Below are positions 8,255-18,900 of a stretch of DNA of 24,088 nucleotides, piece after piece (within the stretch, counting starts at the first letter, position 1; each line of letters begins with the position of its first letter). The notes under the pieces are model-generated. The model did not search any database. It saw only the letters and a program-made list of their open reading frames with translations, and was not told the origin of the DNA. Origin of the DNA: Fonticula-like sp. SCN 57-25. Lineage: Eukaryota > Nucleariida > Rotosphaerida. Both the position numbers and the translations under genes were made by a program. Location: contig MEDX01000065.1 in assembly GCA_001724245.1 (NCBI GenBank), positions 1 through 24,088 of the forward strand, in the 5' to 3' direction.

Positions 8255-10895
8255 ATGCTCGCGCTGCGCTTGCGCCGATCATGGGCGCGTCGGTTCCTGG
8301 CGTCCGCGCCGACCGCATCGTCGCGCCGCCGCGCGTCGGCTCCGGCGTCGTCCAGCATGACCGCTGCCGCGCCACCGAGCGGGGCGACTGACGAGCAAGT
8401 AGAGAAGCGTACGCCCTTGCTTTATATGTCCCGACGCGATCTCACTGAACACCGCGTGCAGGCCTGACGCTCAACGTGCGGCAGCTCCGCTTTCTCGTCG
8501 GGCGCAGTACGCCTCGCTCACCTTTCCACGCAGCGCTGACGATCTCTTTCTAGGCGGCATGAGCGTGAAGCGAGTAGAGATGGACACTGGTGCGTCCGTG
8601 TTCGTAGACTTTGCCAAGATGACGGCCAACATATCCGGCTCCCGCGCCGACGTGCTCAAGGCCACCGACATGGTGAACGCGCTCACCGTGCGCTTCCCGC
8701 TTGGCTTATATGCTTTCCTTATTGACGCGCTTGCTTCAGGCGGAGAAGGGAATGATGTTTGACGTGCCGGCGCATGTCACGCCCGCCGAGGTCGAAAAGG
8801 AGCTCATGACGAGCGGGCTATACAAGCGCGTCGCCATCCAGACGCGCACCTTTATCGAGCCGACCAACAACAACCGCACAGTACGCGCCCCCTTCCCTTT
8901 CGGCGCCGCCTCGTGTCCCCGTTGCTAATTGATTTGCGGCAGTTTGTCATTCACAGTCACACGTACCAAAACGTCTACGCGGCGTGGCGTGCAATGCTCC
9001 AAGCACTGAAAGTGACAAAAGTGCGTTTTTCACCCATTTTCCTCTTTTTCAGTTGCTGACGCTCGCTCAGCCGGACGGTGGCTCGACTGCGCTTTTATAC
9101 GGCTCCCAGCTGTCGCCTCCCGCGGCCGTCTCTTTGCTCCCCTATGCCAACCCGCACATGCTGATGGGTGCCATGGCGATGGACCTCGGCAAGTTCCGTT
9201 TCTCCATCTTTCCCACTGCTCCGCCGCCTTCACCCGCATCTTCCGCGCCCGCCTCGAGCGACCCGCCGTCATCGGCGCCCGTCACGAGCGACCCCCCCTC
9301 GGCCGCAGAGCCTACATCGGTGGCGCCCGTTGGCAGCGGCTGGGCCACATGTCTTCACTCGTCGCTTCCCGACTGCGCCGCCGGCGACGTGACGACGACA
9401 TCGGCTCTCTTTGAGCAGGTTGGCCGCGCGCTAGAGGACTGCGCGGCGTCTGCGTCGGCGGCGGACCGCGGGCTTTTGCTGCGCTTCACCACCGGCAAGG
9501 TGGCGCTGTGCACGCGCAGCAGGCGGCGCGTCACCGGCAACGAGTTCCTTGTCGAGCAGTCACCGGCGCCCGTCGACCGCTTTGCGCGGTGGTTCAATCG
9601 GCAGGACGTGCGCGATACAGAGTTTGAGCCGCGCTTTTACGGCACGTCGTGGCCGTCGCTCTCGACGCCGACGCACGCGCCGTCGCAGGTCGTCTTTACG
9701 CTCGAGCGGCGATATGAGGTCGTCAGTACGGCCGACGCGCAGACGATTTCGGAGCCGTGGACGATTCGCGCAGTGTTTAACCGCGCGTCGGACCTAAAGT
9801 CGCTCGTCGCGGACTTTAAGCAGCAGCACGTCGTCGATTTTGTCAGTGGAAGCAGGTGCGGGTCTTAGATTGGAGTGTGCTGTTTGGTGTATTTATGATG
9901 TGTTTTGGGTACTTTTTATGTTGTGTTTTTCTAAATTTTTTAATGCGACTTTTCGTGGCTATTTTTGTTGTGTATTTTATCCTCTTTCATGCATGTCTCT
10001 CCCTGTATTAGCTCTCCTCTAATGCTAATCTTTTGTCCTACAGGGGCTGCGACGCGCGCTTTGAGCTGTGCAGCCAGGTCCCCCTCGACCTCGACTCCCC
10101 CCTCGCACTCGACCTTACCGAGTACCTCAAGCGCTACTACGTGAGCGACGACCGCGCCAAGATGCGCCCCTTTGTCTTTGCCGGCGACGCCGGCCCCGCC
10201 GCCCCGCCCGGCGACTATGCCGTCAGCTCGTGCGAGATGCTCTGGATTCACCGCCACGACGCGCCCGACACGATCGCCCCGGGCGCCTCCCCTCTGCCCC
10301 TTAAGACGGTCGTCTCGCGGTCGATCGACCCCGCCACGGGCACCATCGGCCCGGTCACATGCTCATTGCGCGTACGCATAATTAGCTCAACTGCTTTTGC
10401 GGCCATACTGACACACTTATTATGTAGACACACGCACAGACGCACGCACAGGCTGCCGCGACCGCCGGCGAAGCCTCCCGCGGCGTGCGCACCTTTTGGC
10501 GGCGGATGGCGGCGACGCTCGAGGAGCTCAACCGCGCACAGATGATTCGCGCGCCGCCGCAGCCGGCCGGCGACCTCGGGACGTCCGCGTCGCCCAATCT
10601 GCGCACAATTTATGCGCGGTACACGCCGCAGGTGCCGCCGAGGCCGTTCCTCGAGCGCGAGATGCAGGCCAAGGCCGGCAAGGCCGACGGGGCTGAAGGG
10701 ACAAAGGACCATGTGGCTGACATTGCAAAGGATCTTCACGCGGCTGACATTGCACACAATGACCACGTGGATACAGTGGATGTGCCGAGCGAGTCGGATG
10801 AGGGTCTGCTCGACTTTATCCAGGGCGCGGCGTCGGCCAAGAAGGTCAACGACGCAGCGTTTGGGTATGCGGCGCGGCCAAAGTCGGACATATAA
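8255..10895 (+). CDS. Mitochondrial KH-domain protein, possibly Sls1-like
   Basis: Exons 8255-8408, 8462-8506, 8554-8687, 8740-8880, 8943-9020, 9053-9855, 10044-10371 and 10428-10895 encode 716 residues. The N terminus (MLALRLRRSWARRFLAS, then Ser/Ala/Arg) is a strong mitochondrial presequence. A KH RNA-binding domain covers about residues 53-112: LRFLVGRSGMSV carries the GxxG loop GRSG at 65-68, followed by VEMDTGASVFVDF and an Ala/Leu helix. It appears only after removing introns 8409-8461 and 8507-8553. The rest has no domain I can name; it includes a Ser/Pro/Ala linker encoded around 9220-9340 and segments such as FEPRFYGTSW and RRYEVVSTAD. Presequence plus KH plus a long unknown region recalls fungal Sls1, a mitochondrial inner-membrane protein that couples transcripts to translation, but the match is not demonstrated. 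The intron at 9021-9052 is only 32 nt; a donor at 9012 would give 41 nt in the same phase. A poly(A) signal lies at 10936. Confidence 0.8.
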
Positions 10896-11237
10896 ACACA
10901 TTTTTGGGTTGTACAGCGGTGGGATTGTGTACAAAAATAAATGTACAGTAGATGCAATGGCTGATATCAATATTCTTTGGAATGGACACAGTGGCAGGAT
11001 ATGGTATGAAACGGACATCTATTTAAGCTATCTTCTGCTCGTATCCGTGAATATAAGAAAATCGGGAATGGAAAGCGACAAACCACGACAGGGCCTCCGC
11101 GCAAGGGGAAGAGCAACAAGCGTGGATTACAAGTGTCGCGCAAGACAAAAGATTAAAAGAGACAAAAAGAGACGGAAAGAGAGAAAAAACGCGTAGAGAA
11201 TGGATGGGGTACATTATAAAAGACACCTTCCTGCTTC
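10896..11237. other. Convergent 3' intergenic region
   Basis: It lies between the stops of the KH gene (+) and the SNARE gene (-), is AT-rich and purine-rich on the plus strand towards 11150-11190, and carries a plus-strand AATAAA at 10936. No gene is apparent. Confidence 0.6.
10936..10941 (+). terminator. Polyadenylation signal AATAAA of the KH gene
   Basis: A canonical hexamer about 40 nt after the stop codon at 10893-10895, in AT-rich sequence. Confidence 0.6.
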
Positions 11238-12428
11238 TCAGAGAACGAGAATGAGCGTCACGACGGTTGCCACGACGACAAGGATCGCGAGAATGATGCA
11301 CATCTTGTTGCGGGCCTTCTTCTGATATGTGCTCGCCTGCGTGATCTCCTCCTTGGCGTCGTACGTGCGCACCTCGGTCTGCTCAATATTGTTGTAAATG
11401 GCATCTGGAACGATCGTCAGTGGCGCCACAAAGGCATGGTAAGTCTACGCACCGACCATCGAGCCCTGATCGTGGAGAAGGCGCGCAATATCGCGCTGAA
11501 TCTCATTCACAGTTATGAGGTTCGACTCAATGTCCTTAATTCCCTCCTCCGTCTCCTGGATGATGGCCTCGTTGTGCGCGAGCTCATTCTCGAGCGCAAC
11601 CGTCTGCTGCCTGCTCGCGTCAATTCGCATTAGAAAAGGTAAAAATGACGGTAAATATGAGACGCACCGCTTCTGCTCGTCAACCAAAAAGCTGCGATTC
11701 TCGTCCTGCGACGCCTCCTCATACGGTCTAACGCGCCAAGTTAGACTCGCTTTATGCATGATTTAAGACGTACATCAAAAGATCCTGACGCTGGCTCTGC
11801 GCCTTCTTCGCCTGCGCAACAAACTCGCGCTCCTTGCTCGCCGAGAGCTTTTGGATATCGGCAAAGCGCTTGATGACGTCCTTAAAGTCGTTGGCGAGCT
11901 TGGTCTGCTGCATCTTGCGAGTGCGCTAACGGGCGGAAATGCATTAGTACACGGCAATAGTAAAAAGGGACAAAAAGAGAAAAAAAAAAGGCGCACATTC
12001 TCAGACTGGCTTCCGCCGTCAATTGTCGACATCGACTTGAGGTCGACCTGCACGCGGCTAATGAGATCCTTGGTCGAGTGAGCAAGCCCATGCCTATCAC
12101 GCTGAACGTCAGCATGCGGGGAGAAAATGAAAGAGAAGGAAAAAGAGCGTACATGCGCTCGCGCATCTCGGGCGTGTCCTTCTGCGTGCCATACAGCAAC
12201 GTCATCTTTTGAAGAGTAGAGACGTTGGTGCTAATCTGCTGGATGCTCTGCGTCAACCGCTCGTTGAGGCTAATGTAGGCGCCATCACCATCGCGGCCTA
12301 CGGAATGCGGTTAGGCGCCAAAACAAACAGGGAAAAAAGCAAAGCAAAAATAAATTAGCCGTACCACCAGGGTTAAAGTTCGACTGGTAGCCGTAGCCAC
12401 CGCCCGACTCGAGATCACCAAACGACAT
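11238..12428 (-). CDS. Qa-SNARE, syntaxin-7/Pep12 type
   Basis: Seven exons (12428-12365, 12297-12153, 12093-11997, 11925-11774, 11727-11668, 11610-11453, 11404-11238) encode 280 residues, near the usual 260-290 for this family. After a Gly-rich N terminus comes an Habc-type bundle (LNERLTQSIQQIS, DTPEMRERMHGLAHSTKDL, KLANDFKDVIKRFA). The SNARE motif runs from about residue 190 to 250 with zero-layer glutamine Q221 in LLHDQGSMVDAI, and a C-terminal anchor spans about 261-280 with no luminal tail. LNERLTQSIQQIS and VNEIQRDIARLLHDQG line up with syntaxin 7/12 and yeast Pep12, which drive fusion at endosomes and vacuoles; that compartment is inferred from similarity. Six short introns (46-71 nt) interrupt the gene, one in the codon just after the zero-layer region (GSMV/DAI). 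It is head-to-head with PSMD5. Confidence 0.95.
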
Positions 12429-12605
12429 GTCGACGCAAGCGCGGCACAGTGATGAAAACAAGAATGATGGAAGCGAACCGTCCCGAGTCCGGGGTAGACT
12501 CGGGGGACCACGTGTAGCTTTTCATGATGCTGTCATCTTTCGTCAGGGCGAGAATGCAAAACGCAAAACACTTTGCACTTTGCACTCACCACGTCATTCG
12601 GCGCC
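12429..12605. promoter_or_regulatory. Divergent promoter between the Qa-SNARE gene and PSMD5
   Basis: This 177 bp gap separates opposite start codons. It holds repeated TTTGCAC units; TTTGCACTTTGC at 12572-12583 differs by one base from the 12-mer found beside MMAA. No TATA box is evident. Confidence 0.45.
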
Positions 12606-14213
12606 ATGTCTGGGCTGTCGCTGGAGGACAGCATCGAGGGTCTCAAGGGCTTTGCGGATCTCTTGTCTAATGACGCCATAGAGCCGGCCGAGCGCGCGAA
12701 CGTGTCCAAGGGCGCCGCCCGCGCCGCCAGTGTTCTCCGCGCCGCCGTGCAGGGCGCCCTCGCGGCCTTTGAGCCGGCGCGCATTCACGACCTTCGCGAG
12801 GCGGTGACGCTCGAGGCGCTCTTTGTCTGCCTAGGGGATCCCGCGTACATTGCCGGTCCCGAGGTCGCCGAGCTTATATTTGACTTTGCCAAGGCGGTGC
12901 CGCCGGCCAAGTTGCTGCAGGAGCCTTTTAGCACGTATCTGCTCAAGGGTCTTTCTGCTCAGTCCGAGCTGCCGCTTCGCCTTGTCCTGCGCGTCATGCG
13001 CCTTGCCGTCGGCGAAGAGTCGAACGTGACGCTGCTGCTGTCGAGCGGCGGCCGCACTGACCTCATTGTGCCCGTTGTGGGCGTGCTCGGCCTTCCGTCC
13101 GTGTCGCTCGCCGACGAGGCCGCTGACGCGATCAAGCGCATGGCTGCCTTCCCCGCGAGCGCGCGCCTCTTTGAGGACCCGTTCCGGTCGGTGCTCCAGC
13201 GTGCAATGCGCAAGTCGGAGACGGTTCAGCACCGCATCCTCGAGCTGATGGCGGACCTCGCGCACCACCCGCACCTGACTGCCCTCGTGGCCCAGCAGTA
13301 CCTCGTCTCGCGCAAGGACATTGAGCAGACGGACCCGCTCGCGCTCATGAGTGCCATCGTCATCGCGGGAATGTTTGCCCGCGGCTCGCTGTGGCCCGAG
13401 CTGTGCGCGCGCGGCGTCCCCGACGCCATCGCGGGCCACCTCGAGATCAGCGACATGAGCGACGCCGACATGATCGAGGTGCTCGTGGCGCAGCGCGCAC
13501 TCCAGTTCTTTGCCGACCTCGAGACGGCGCGCCTCACGCAGTACGAGGGTGCCGACCGCGTGGCCGTCGCCGCCGCGGCGTACCTGCAGTCCGAGAACGG
13601 CGACCTCGTCGAGGCGGCCGTCGCGTTCGCGGGGCACGTTGGCGCCAAGCCCGCCGGCATCGTCTGGCTCAGCAACGCGGGGCTTCTTAACGGGCTCGCA
13701 GAGGTGGCCGGCTCGCCGCGGTGCAAGGGAGAGCTGCGGTCGCTCGTCTACTCGGCGCTGCACACCATTATTCTGGGCGCGTACGGCGCCGACAGTGGGT
13801 CGTCCGAGGCGGAGCGCATCGTGCGCGACCTCGTCGACGTCGTCGCAGCCGGCGGGGACGACAGGAGGCCGCTGTGCGCGCGACTCATCCAGGAGCGCGA
13901 CGTCGAGGTGCGCGTGCCCGCGTACAGCGTCCTGCAGGCGCTCGCCGCGTTCACCTGGGGGCGCGTCATGATGATCAACACGGCCAATTTCTTTACGCAT
14001 CTCTTTGATCGCGGGCGCGAGGCGACGCCGATTGGTCGGCAGGCGCAGTTTTCGGTCGTGCTCGCGCTCTTTGGCGGTGACTTTACGCGCAACGAGGAGA
14101 TGCGCGCACTACCGGAAGAGCTGCGCGCCGCGGGGACGCGGTACGTGGGCGACGGGCCCAACTTTGTGCAGTCGGCTGGCGCGCAGCCCGTCGTCGGAGG
14201 CGCATTCTTGTAA
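12606..14213 (+). CDS. PSMD5: 26S proteasome non-ATPase subunit 5 / base-assembly chaperone S5b
   Basis: A single intronless exon of 535 residues (human PSMD5 has about 504). The protein is a continuous alpha-solenoid of ARM/HEAT-like helices (for example LRLVLRVMRLAVGEESNV, HRILELMADLAHHPHLTALV). The C terminus matches PSMD5 best: VRVPAYSVLQALAAFTWGRV followed by NTANFFTHLFDRG aligns with the human segment having the PW and NSPGFVEYVVDR pattern, and the tail keeps the shared YVxDGP-like ending. Family members (PSMD5, yeast Hsm3) bind the Rpt ATPases during assembly of the 19S base and leave the mature proteasome, in cytosol and nucleus. The ATG at 12606 gives MSGLSLED; codons upstream in frame lack an ATG. 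The last 15 residues (FVQSAGAQPVVGGAFL) differ from animal proteins. It is convergent with bystin, 130 bp apart. Confidence 0.9.
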   Translation: MSGLSLEDSIEGLKGFADLLSNDAIEPAERANVSKGAARAASVLRAAVQGALAAFEPARIHDLREAVTLEALFVCLGDPAYIAGPEVAELIFDFAKAVPPAKLLQEPFSTYLLKGLSAQSELPLRLVLRVMRLAVGEESNVTLLLSSGGRTDLIVPVVGVLGLPSVSLADEAADAIKRMAAFPASARLFEDPFRSVLQRAMRKSETVQHRILELMADLAHHPHLTALVAQQYLVSRKDIEQTDPLALMSAIVIAGMFARGSLWPELCARGVPDAIAGHLEISDMSDADMIEVLVAQRALQFFADLETARLTQYEGADRVAVAAAAYLQSENGDLVEAAVAFAGHVGAKPAGIVWLSNAGLLNGLAEVAGSPRCKGELRSLVYSALHTIILGAYGADSGSSEAERIVRDLVDVVAAGGDDRRPLCARLIQERDVEVRVPAYSVLQALAAFTWGRVMMINTANFFTHLFDRGREATPIGRQAQFSVVLALFGGDFTRNEEMRALPEELRAAGTRYVGDGPNFVQSAGAQPVVGGAFL

Positions 14214-14343
14214 CATTAGCAAGCAGTATTATCAGTGCAGAATCCGTGTAATTCGCCCATATAAAATTGTATTATTTCACAAAAAACATACGAAACATGA
14301 GACCAGAATGTGATGACAATTGCAACAATATCGCTCGCCTACA

Positions 14344-15822
14344 CTACTCGCTGTCCATCATCTCGTCGAGGTCGTTTGACGTCGTCTCGCGGCGAATGGA
14401 CACCTCGTCGTTTGTGCGCGACTTTGACTCGTTGATTTCGCGCAGGATGTCTGGCGTGATGAGAGGGTGCGACTGCTTCTTGACGAGCTCGCGGAGCAGG
14501 TCCTTTTGCTCCTCGGTAATGTCCTCCTTGTAGCGCTGGAGGAAGGCGAGCAGCGCCTGGTGCCACAGGACGGGCAGCGAGCGGGTCTCGTACATGAACC
14601 GCGTAAAGTGGAGCACGAGCTCGTCGACGACGCGGAACGGAAGCGCGTACTTTTTGTCGATCAGGACGCGCATAAAGAGGCTATTAGCGCCCGAGTACTC
14701 CATCTGCGCGAGCTTGAGGAGCGCCGCGGCCGAGTGCAGCACGGGGATACTGACCTTTGTGACGACGCTGCCGACCACAACGGCCTCGCGGAGCGTGCAG
14801 GTGCCCGACTCGCACAGCGGCAGCAGGATGCCCTTGAAAAAGGCCGCCGGCTTGTAGAGCGCCTTTTTCAACGACATGTAGATGTGAAAGTTGAGCTTTT
14901 TCCCGTTGCGGAACTCGTCACGGAGCCGTGGCAAGAGCACCAGGCTATAAAACCGCTGGGCCATCTTGGCATTACAGTTGGACGCAAAGAGTCGAGTCGC
15001 CTGGTAGACGGCGTTTGGCGACCACTCGTCCGGCCGCGTAATGTACAGAATCTCCTCCCAGTTGCTCAGCGACGGCACAATCTTGAACGCCTTCGGGACC
15101 TTGCCCGACTTGTACCGCGAAAGGATATTGCCGATCTCGGTGTACACGCGGATCACCTTGGGGTCCAGGTTGAGCATCTCGAGGCCGTCGGGGGTGGCGG
15201 CGGCGGCCTGGTCCATCTCCTCCTTGCGCTCGCGCATCTTGGCCATGATAATGTCACCGAGCGTCTCACGCGCGGCGGGCTCGCTGCGAGGCATGAACAT
15301 CTCGAGCGCGCGCTGATCCTCCGCCGTCAGCGCCTGAAGCGCAGCAACCGAGCTGCCGCCAAGCGACGCATAGTTGCCGGCAATGATCTCCTCGTCGTCC
15401 TCATCATCCTCGTCGTCGCCGTTTCCGACGCCGCGGCGTCTGTACGCCGCCTCTTCGAGCTCAAGGTCAGAGTCGTCATCGGACGCATCACGGCGGCCGC
15501 GACCCGCGGCGCCCCACGCCTTCTGCGCGGGATCGGGGCGCTTGCTGAACTGGCGCTCGTGCTCGCGCTCCTCCTCGGCGAGGATCTCCTCCTGCTGAAG
15601 ACGCGCCTGCTGCAGAATCTTGCGCGACGTGCGGTCATTAAGCACGGCGCTCGCCTGCTGACCAGACTCGACATCAGCCTGGCCACGCGCGCGCTCGCGG
15701 CGCTCGGCACCGCGGCCAGCCTGCTGATCACGCGCGGTCACCATCCGGTCGCTCTGGATCTGCGCCTCAAGAGGGTCATGACGGCGCGTCTTGCCGCCGA
15801 TAAGCGTGCGATCCTTGCCCAT
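14344..15822 (-). CDS. BYSL: Bystin (Enp1), 40S ribosome biogenesis factor
   Basis: An intronless 492-residue frame. Bystin/Enp1 binds pre-40S particles in the nucleolus and helps pre-rRNA processing and export of the small subunit. The N-terminal third is charged and low in complexity (MGKDRTLIGGKTRRHDPLE, an Arg/Glu/Gln-rich helix, and the acidic run GDDEDDEDDEE). The conserved bystin domain follows from roughly residue 200: YTEIGNILSRYKSGKVPKAF, WEEILYITRPDEWSP, FASNCNAKMAQRFY, LPRLRDEF, LNFHIYMSLKKALYKPAAFF, MEYSGANSLFMRVLIDKKYA and LPVLWHQALLAFLQRYK, ending in a Ser/Asp/Glu-rich tail. The start at 15822 is the first ATG; sequence before it is open but has no ATG and no similarity. It is head-to-head with XRN1. 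Confidence 0.97.
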   Translation of the reverse strand: MGKDRTLIGGKTRRHDPLEAQIQSDRMVTARDQQAGRGAERRERARGQADVESGQQASAVLNDRTSRKILQQARLQQEEILAEEEREHERQFSKRPDPAQKAWGAAGRGRRDASDDDSDLELEEAAYRRRGVGNGDDEDDEDDEEIIAGNYASLGGSSVAALQALTAEDQRALEMFMPRSEPAARETLGDIIMAKMRERKEEMDQAAAATPDGLEMLNLDPKVIRVYTEIGNILSRYKSGKVPKAFKIVPSLSNWEEILYITRPDEWSPNAVYQATRLFASNCNAKMAQRFYSLVLLPRLRDEFRNGKKLNFHIYMSLKKALYKPAAFFKGILLPLCESGTCTLREAVVVGSVVTKVSIPVLHSAAALLKLAQMEYSGANSLFMRVLIDKKYALPFRVVDELVLHFTRFMYETRSLPVLWHQALLAFLQRYKEDITEEQKDLLRELVKKQSHPLITPDILREINESKSRTNDEVSIRRETTSNDLDEMMDSE

Positions 15823-15999
15823 TCGCGCTGATGGAGACGTGCAAAAGGTCTCGATGCCTTCACTGCCACGAGGTGCAGCGCTCCAATCCAACTCAAATGG
15901 CCTCTGATTCCGGGGCAGACTTTACCCTGAACACAGGCGTGTCACAGCCCTGTCGGCAGTAGTTTGCATCACCTTGCTCGGTGAACCTGTCGGCCGACG
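15823..15999. promoter_or_regulatory. Divergent promoter between bystin and XRN1
   Basis: This 177 bp gap separates opposite start codons. No TATA box or long repeat is visible. The plus-strand sequence is moderately GC-rich. Confidence 0.4.
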
Positions 16000-18900
16000 A
16001 TGGGGATCCCCAAGTTTTTCCGATGGCTCAGGTACGTCAAGGCAGGCCTCTCGCGTGTCTGCGTGCTCACCGCGGTGCTTTTCATTCTGTCTTTTCCTTG
16101 CACTTTGCTTTGTACAGCGAGCGGTATCCGCTATGCAGCCAAGTCGTAGCGGAGAACAAAATCTGCGAGTTTGGTTCGTTTGTCGTTTTTCCTTAAGATG
16201 AACGTCATCGCTAATGCGCGCCGGTGTAGATAACCTTTACCTTGATATGAACGGTATTATTCACAATTGCGCGCGTCCGGTGGACGACCGCGGGAATCCC
16301 ATCCCGGGCAAGATTGAGGAGCACGACATTTTTATTGGCGTCATCACCTACGTCGATGCTCTTTTCAGCGTGATCCGCCCTCAAAAGTACTTTTTCCTTG
16401 CCGTGGACGGTGTCGCTCCGCGCGCCAAGATGAACCAGCAGCGCTCGCGCCGCTTCCGCTCTGCGCAGGAGGCCGCCGAGCGCACCCGCGAGGCCATCCG
16501 CAAGGGTGAGCTCGCCGAGGGCGAGTCCTTTTTCGACAGCAACGCCATCACGCCCGGCACCGACTTTATGTACCGCCTTTCAAAGTACCTGACGTACTTT
16601 ATCGCGCGCAAGATCCGCGACGATCCCGCGTGGGGCAAGGTCCGCGTCGTTTTCTCTGGCCCGGAGGTCCCCGGCGAGGGCGAGCACAAGATCATGTCGT
16701 TTATCCGCCAGATGCGCACCGAGCCCGACTATGACCCGAACACGCGCCACTGCCTTTACGGCCTTGACGCTGATCTAATTATGCTTGGCCTTGTCACGCA
16801 CGAGCCGCACTTTGCGCTCCTGCGCGAGGAGGTTGTTTTTGGGAAGAAGAAGGGCGGCAATAGCGGCGGCGGCAACAAGGCGCAAAACTTTTTCCTGCTC
16901 CATATCTCGTTGCTGCGCGAGTACATTGCACTAGAGTTTGCAGCCATCAAGGACACATTGTCATTTGACTATGACATTGAGCGCATCATTGACGACTTTG
17001 TCGTGCTGTGCTTCTTTGTCGGCAACGACTTTTTGCCAAATCTGCCGTCCATGTACATCCCGAACGGCTCGCTCGCCGTCATCTTTGCCGTGTACAAGCA
17101 AAAGCTGGGCGAGCTCGGCGGCTACCTGCACGAGAACGGCCACCTGAACGTCCCGCGCCTGCAGCGGTTCCTGTCAGAGCTCGCCGAGAACGAGCGCACG
17201 CTGTTTGACGCCGAGGGCGGCAACACGCGCGTGAGCCGCGGGAAAAAGCACGTCGGGCCAAAGGACCCCGTCGAGTCGGAGCAGGCGCGCCTGCAGAAGC
17301 AGACCGAGGGCCCGCGCTCCATCACGGCGGCGCAGCGCGTTATCTTTGAGCAGATCCGCGACTTTTTCGTCGAGTTTATCCGCGACGCGACGCCCGGGGA
17401 GGAGGACCTTGATAACCCGCCGTCGGTGAGCTTTCCGCCGTCGCTGTCGAGCAAGGACCGCCAGTTTGTGTCCAAGCTGGCGCAGCGCCTTGCGCTCGAT
17501 TGGACCGTCAGCGGCACCGGCAAGGACCAGTACATTGTCGTGTACCCCGACTACGTTGAGAACCCGCACATGCTGATTGACGGGGCCGTGTTTGACGCTG
17601 TCCTGGCGCAGTACAACAATGCAAAGATCCGCAATGACGAGTACCAGGAGGTGGAGCAGGAGCACCGCGAGCTGTACGACGCGTCGTTTGCCATGTGGAA
17701 GGAGCAATTTTACCGCGAAAAGATGAAAATTACGCCCGAGATGAAGGCCGAGCTCAATGCCATCTGCTGCGAGTACATCCGCGGCGTACAGTGGGTGCTC
17801 CTCTACTACTATGAGGGCGTCCCTTCGTGGTCGTGGTACTTTCCCTCGCACTACGCCCCGATGATGAGCGACGTTGTCGCCGCGACGGACGTGGACCTTG
17901 TGTTTGACAAGAACACGCCGCTCAAGCCGTTTGAGCAGCTCATGGGTGTGCTGCCGCCGCGCTCGCTCAAGCTGATCCCTCCGGTGTACCACGACCTCAT
18001 GACGGACCCTGCTTCGCCGGTGATTGACTTTTACCCGCCCGACTTTGAGCACGACATGAACGGCAAGCAGAACGCGTGGGAGGCCGTCGTGCTGATTCCG
18101 TTCATTGACGAGAAGCGTCTGCTGTCGGCGATGGCGCCGCGCAACGGGCAGCTCAACAAGGTCCAGCGCGACCAGAACACGCTCGGCAACGACTGGGAGC
18201 TCTTCCACGACGCCGACTGCGACGCGACCATCCCGTCGCCCGACCCCGAGCTGTTCCCGCACCTGGCCAACAGCCACTGCGTCATGCGCCGCTTTGACCT
18301 GCCGGACGCCAACCCTTACCGCTTTGGCATCCTGCCCGGCGCGCGCCTCGGCGTCTTTTCGCTCCCCGGCTACCCGTCGCTGGCGACGCTCGAGTTTACG
18401 GCCGTGCTGCGCGTGCACGGCGTGCAGATGTTTGGCTCGGACAGCAAGAACGAGAGCATGATTCTGATGATTGAGCCGCGCGAGGGCAACCTCGAGGACA
18501 TTATCCGCAGCACGCTTGCCAAGAAGCGCTGCTACATCGGGTGGCCGTTCCTGGTTGAGGGCCTCGCCTCGCACGTCGAAAACAACCTATTCCGCTACAC
18601 GCTCGAGACGGACGCGTCCGGCAAGGAGCGCCTCCACACCGAGCCGCTTTCGGACTATGAGCTCAACACGTGGGAGGACCGCTCGAGCCTTCTGGCGGCG
18701 AGCTACTCGAAGCGCGGTATCCTCGTGAGCGACATTGACTCTATCGTGTACATTCGGCCGTTCAAGGGCATGCGCCGGCTGCCCGACGGCTCGCTCGAGC
18801 CCGAGTACGCGTCGGCCGACACGCCGTGCATCCCCGTCGCGTCGTCGATGGTGGTCACGAGTGTGCGCGAGGAGGACCCGCGTTACATTGCGCGTGGCCC

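Noticed and set aside
10612-11196. 194-residue plus-strand frame across the end of the KH gene
   Set aside because: It is a second frame of the last KH exon that runs into the 3' UTR; composition changes abruptly at the KH stop codon.
12831-14000. 389-residue open frame on the minus strand
   Set aside because: It is antisense to PSMD5, has no domain, and is rich in Arg/His/Val as expected from the reverse of GC-rich codons.
14467-15831. 454-residue open frame on the plus strand
   Set aside because: It is antisense to bystin, which is unmistakable on the other strand; the composition is a shadow of Glu/Leu/Arg codons.
15823-15891. N-terminal extension of bystin
   Set aside because: The frame is open but contains no ATG, and bystin proteins begin close to the MGKDRT position.
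17174-18574. 466-residue open frame on the minus strand
   Set aside because: It is the antisense shadow of the XRN1 nuclease, with no recognisable motif.
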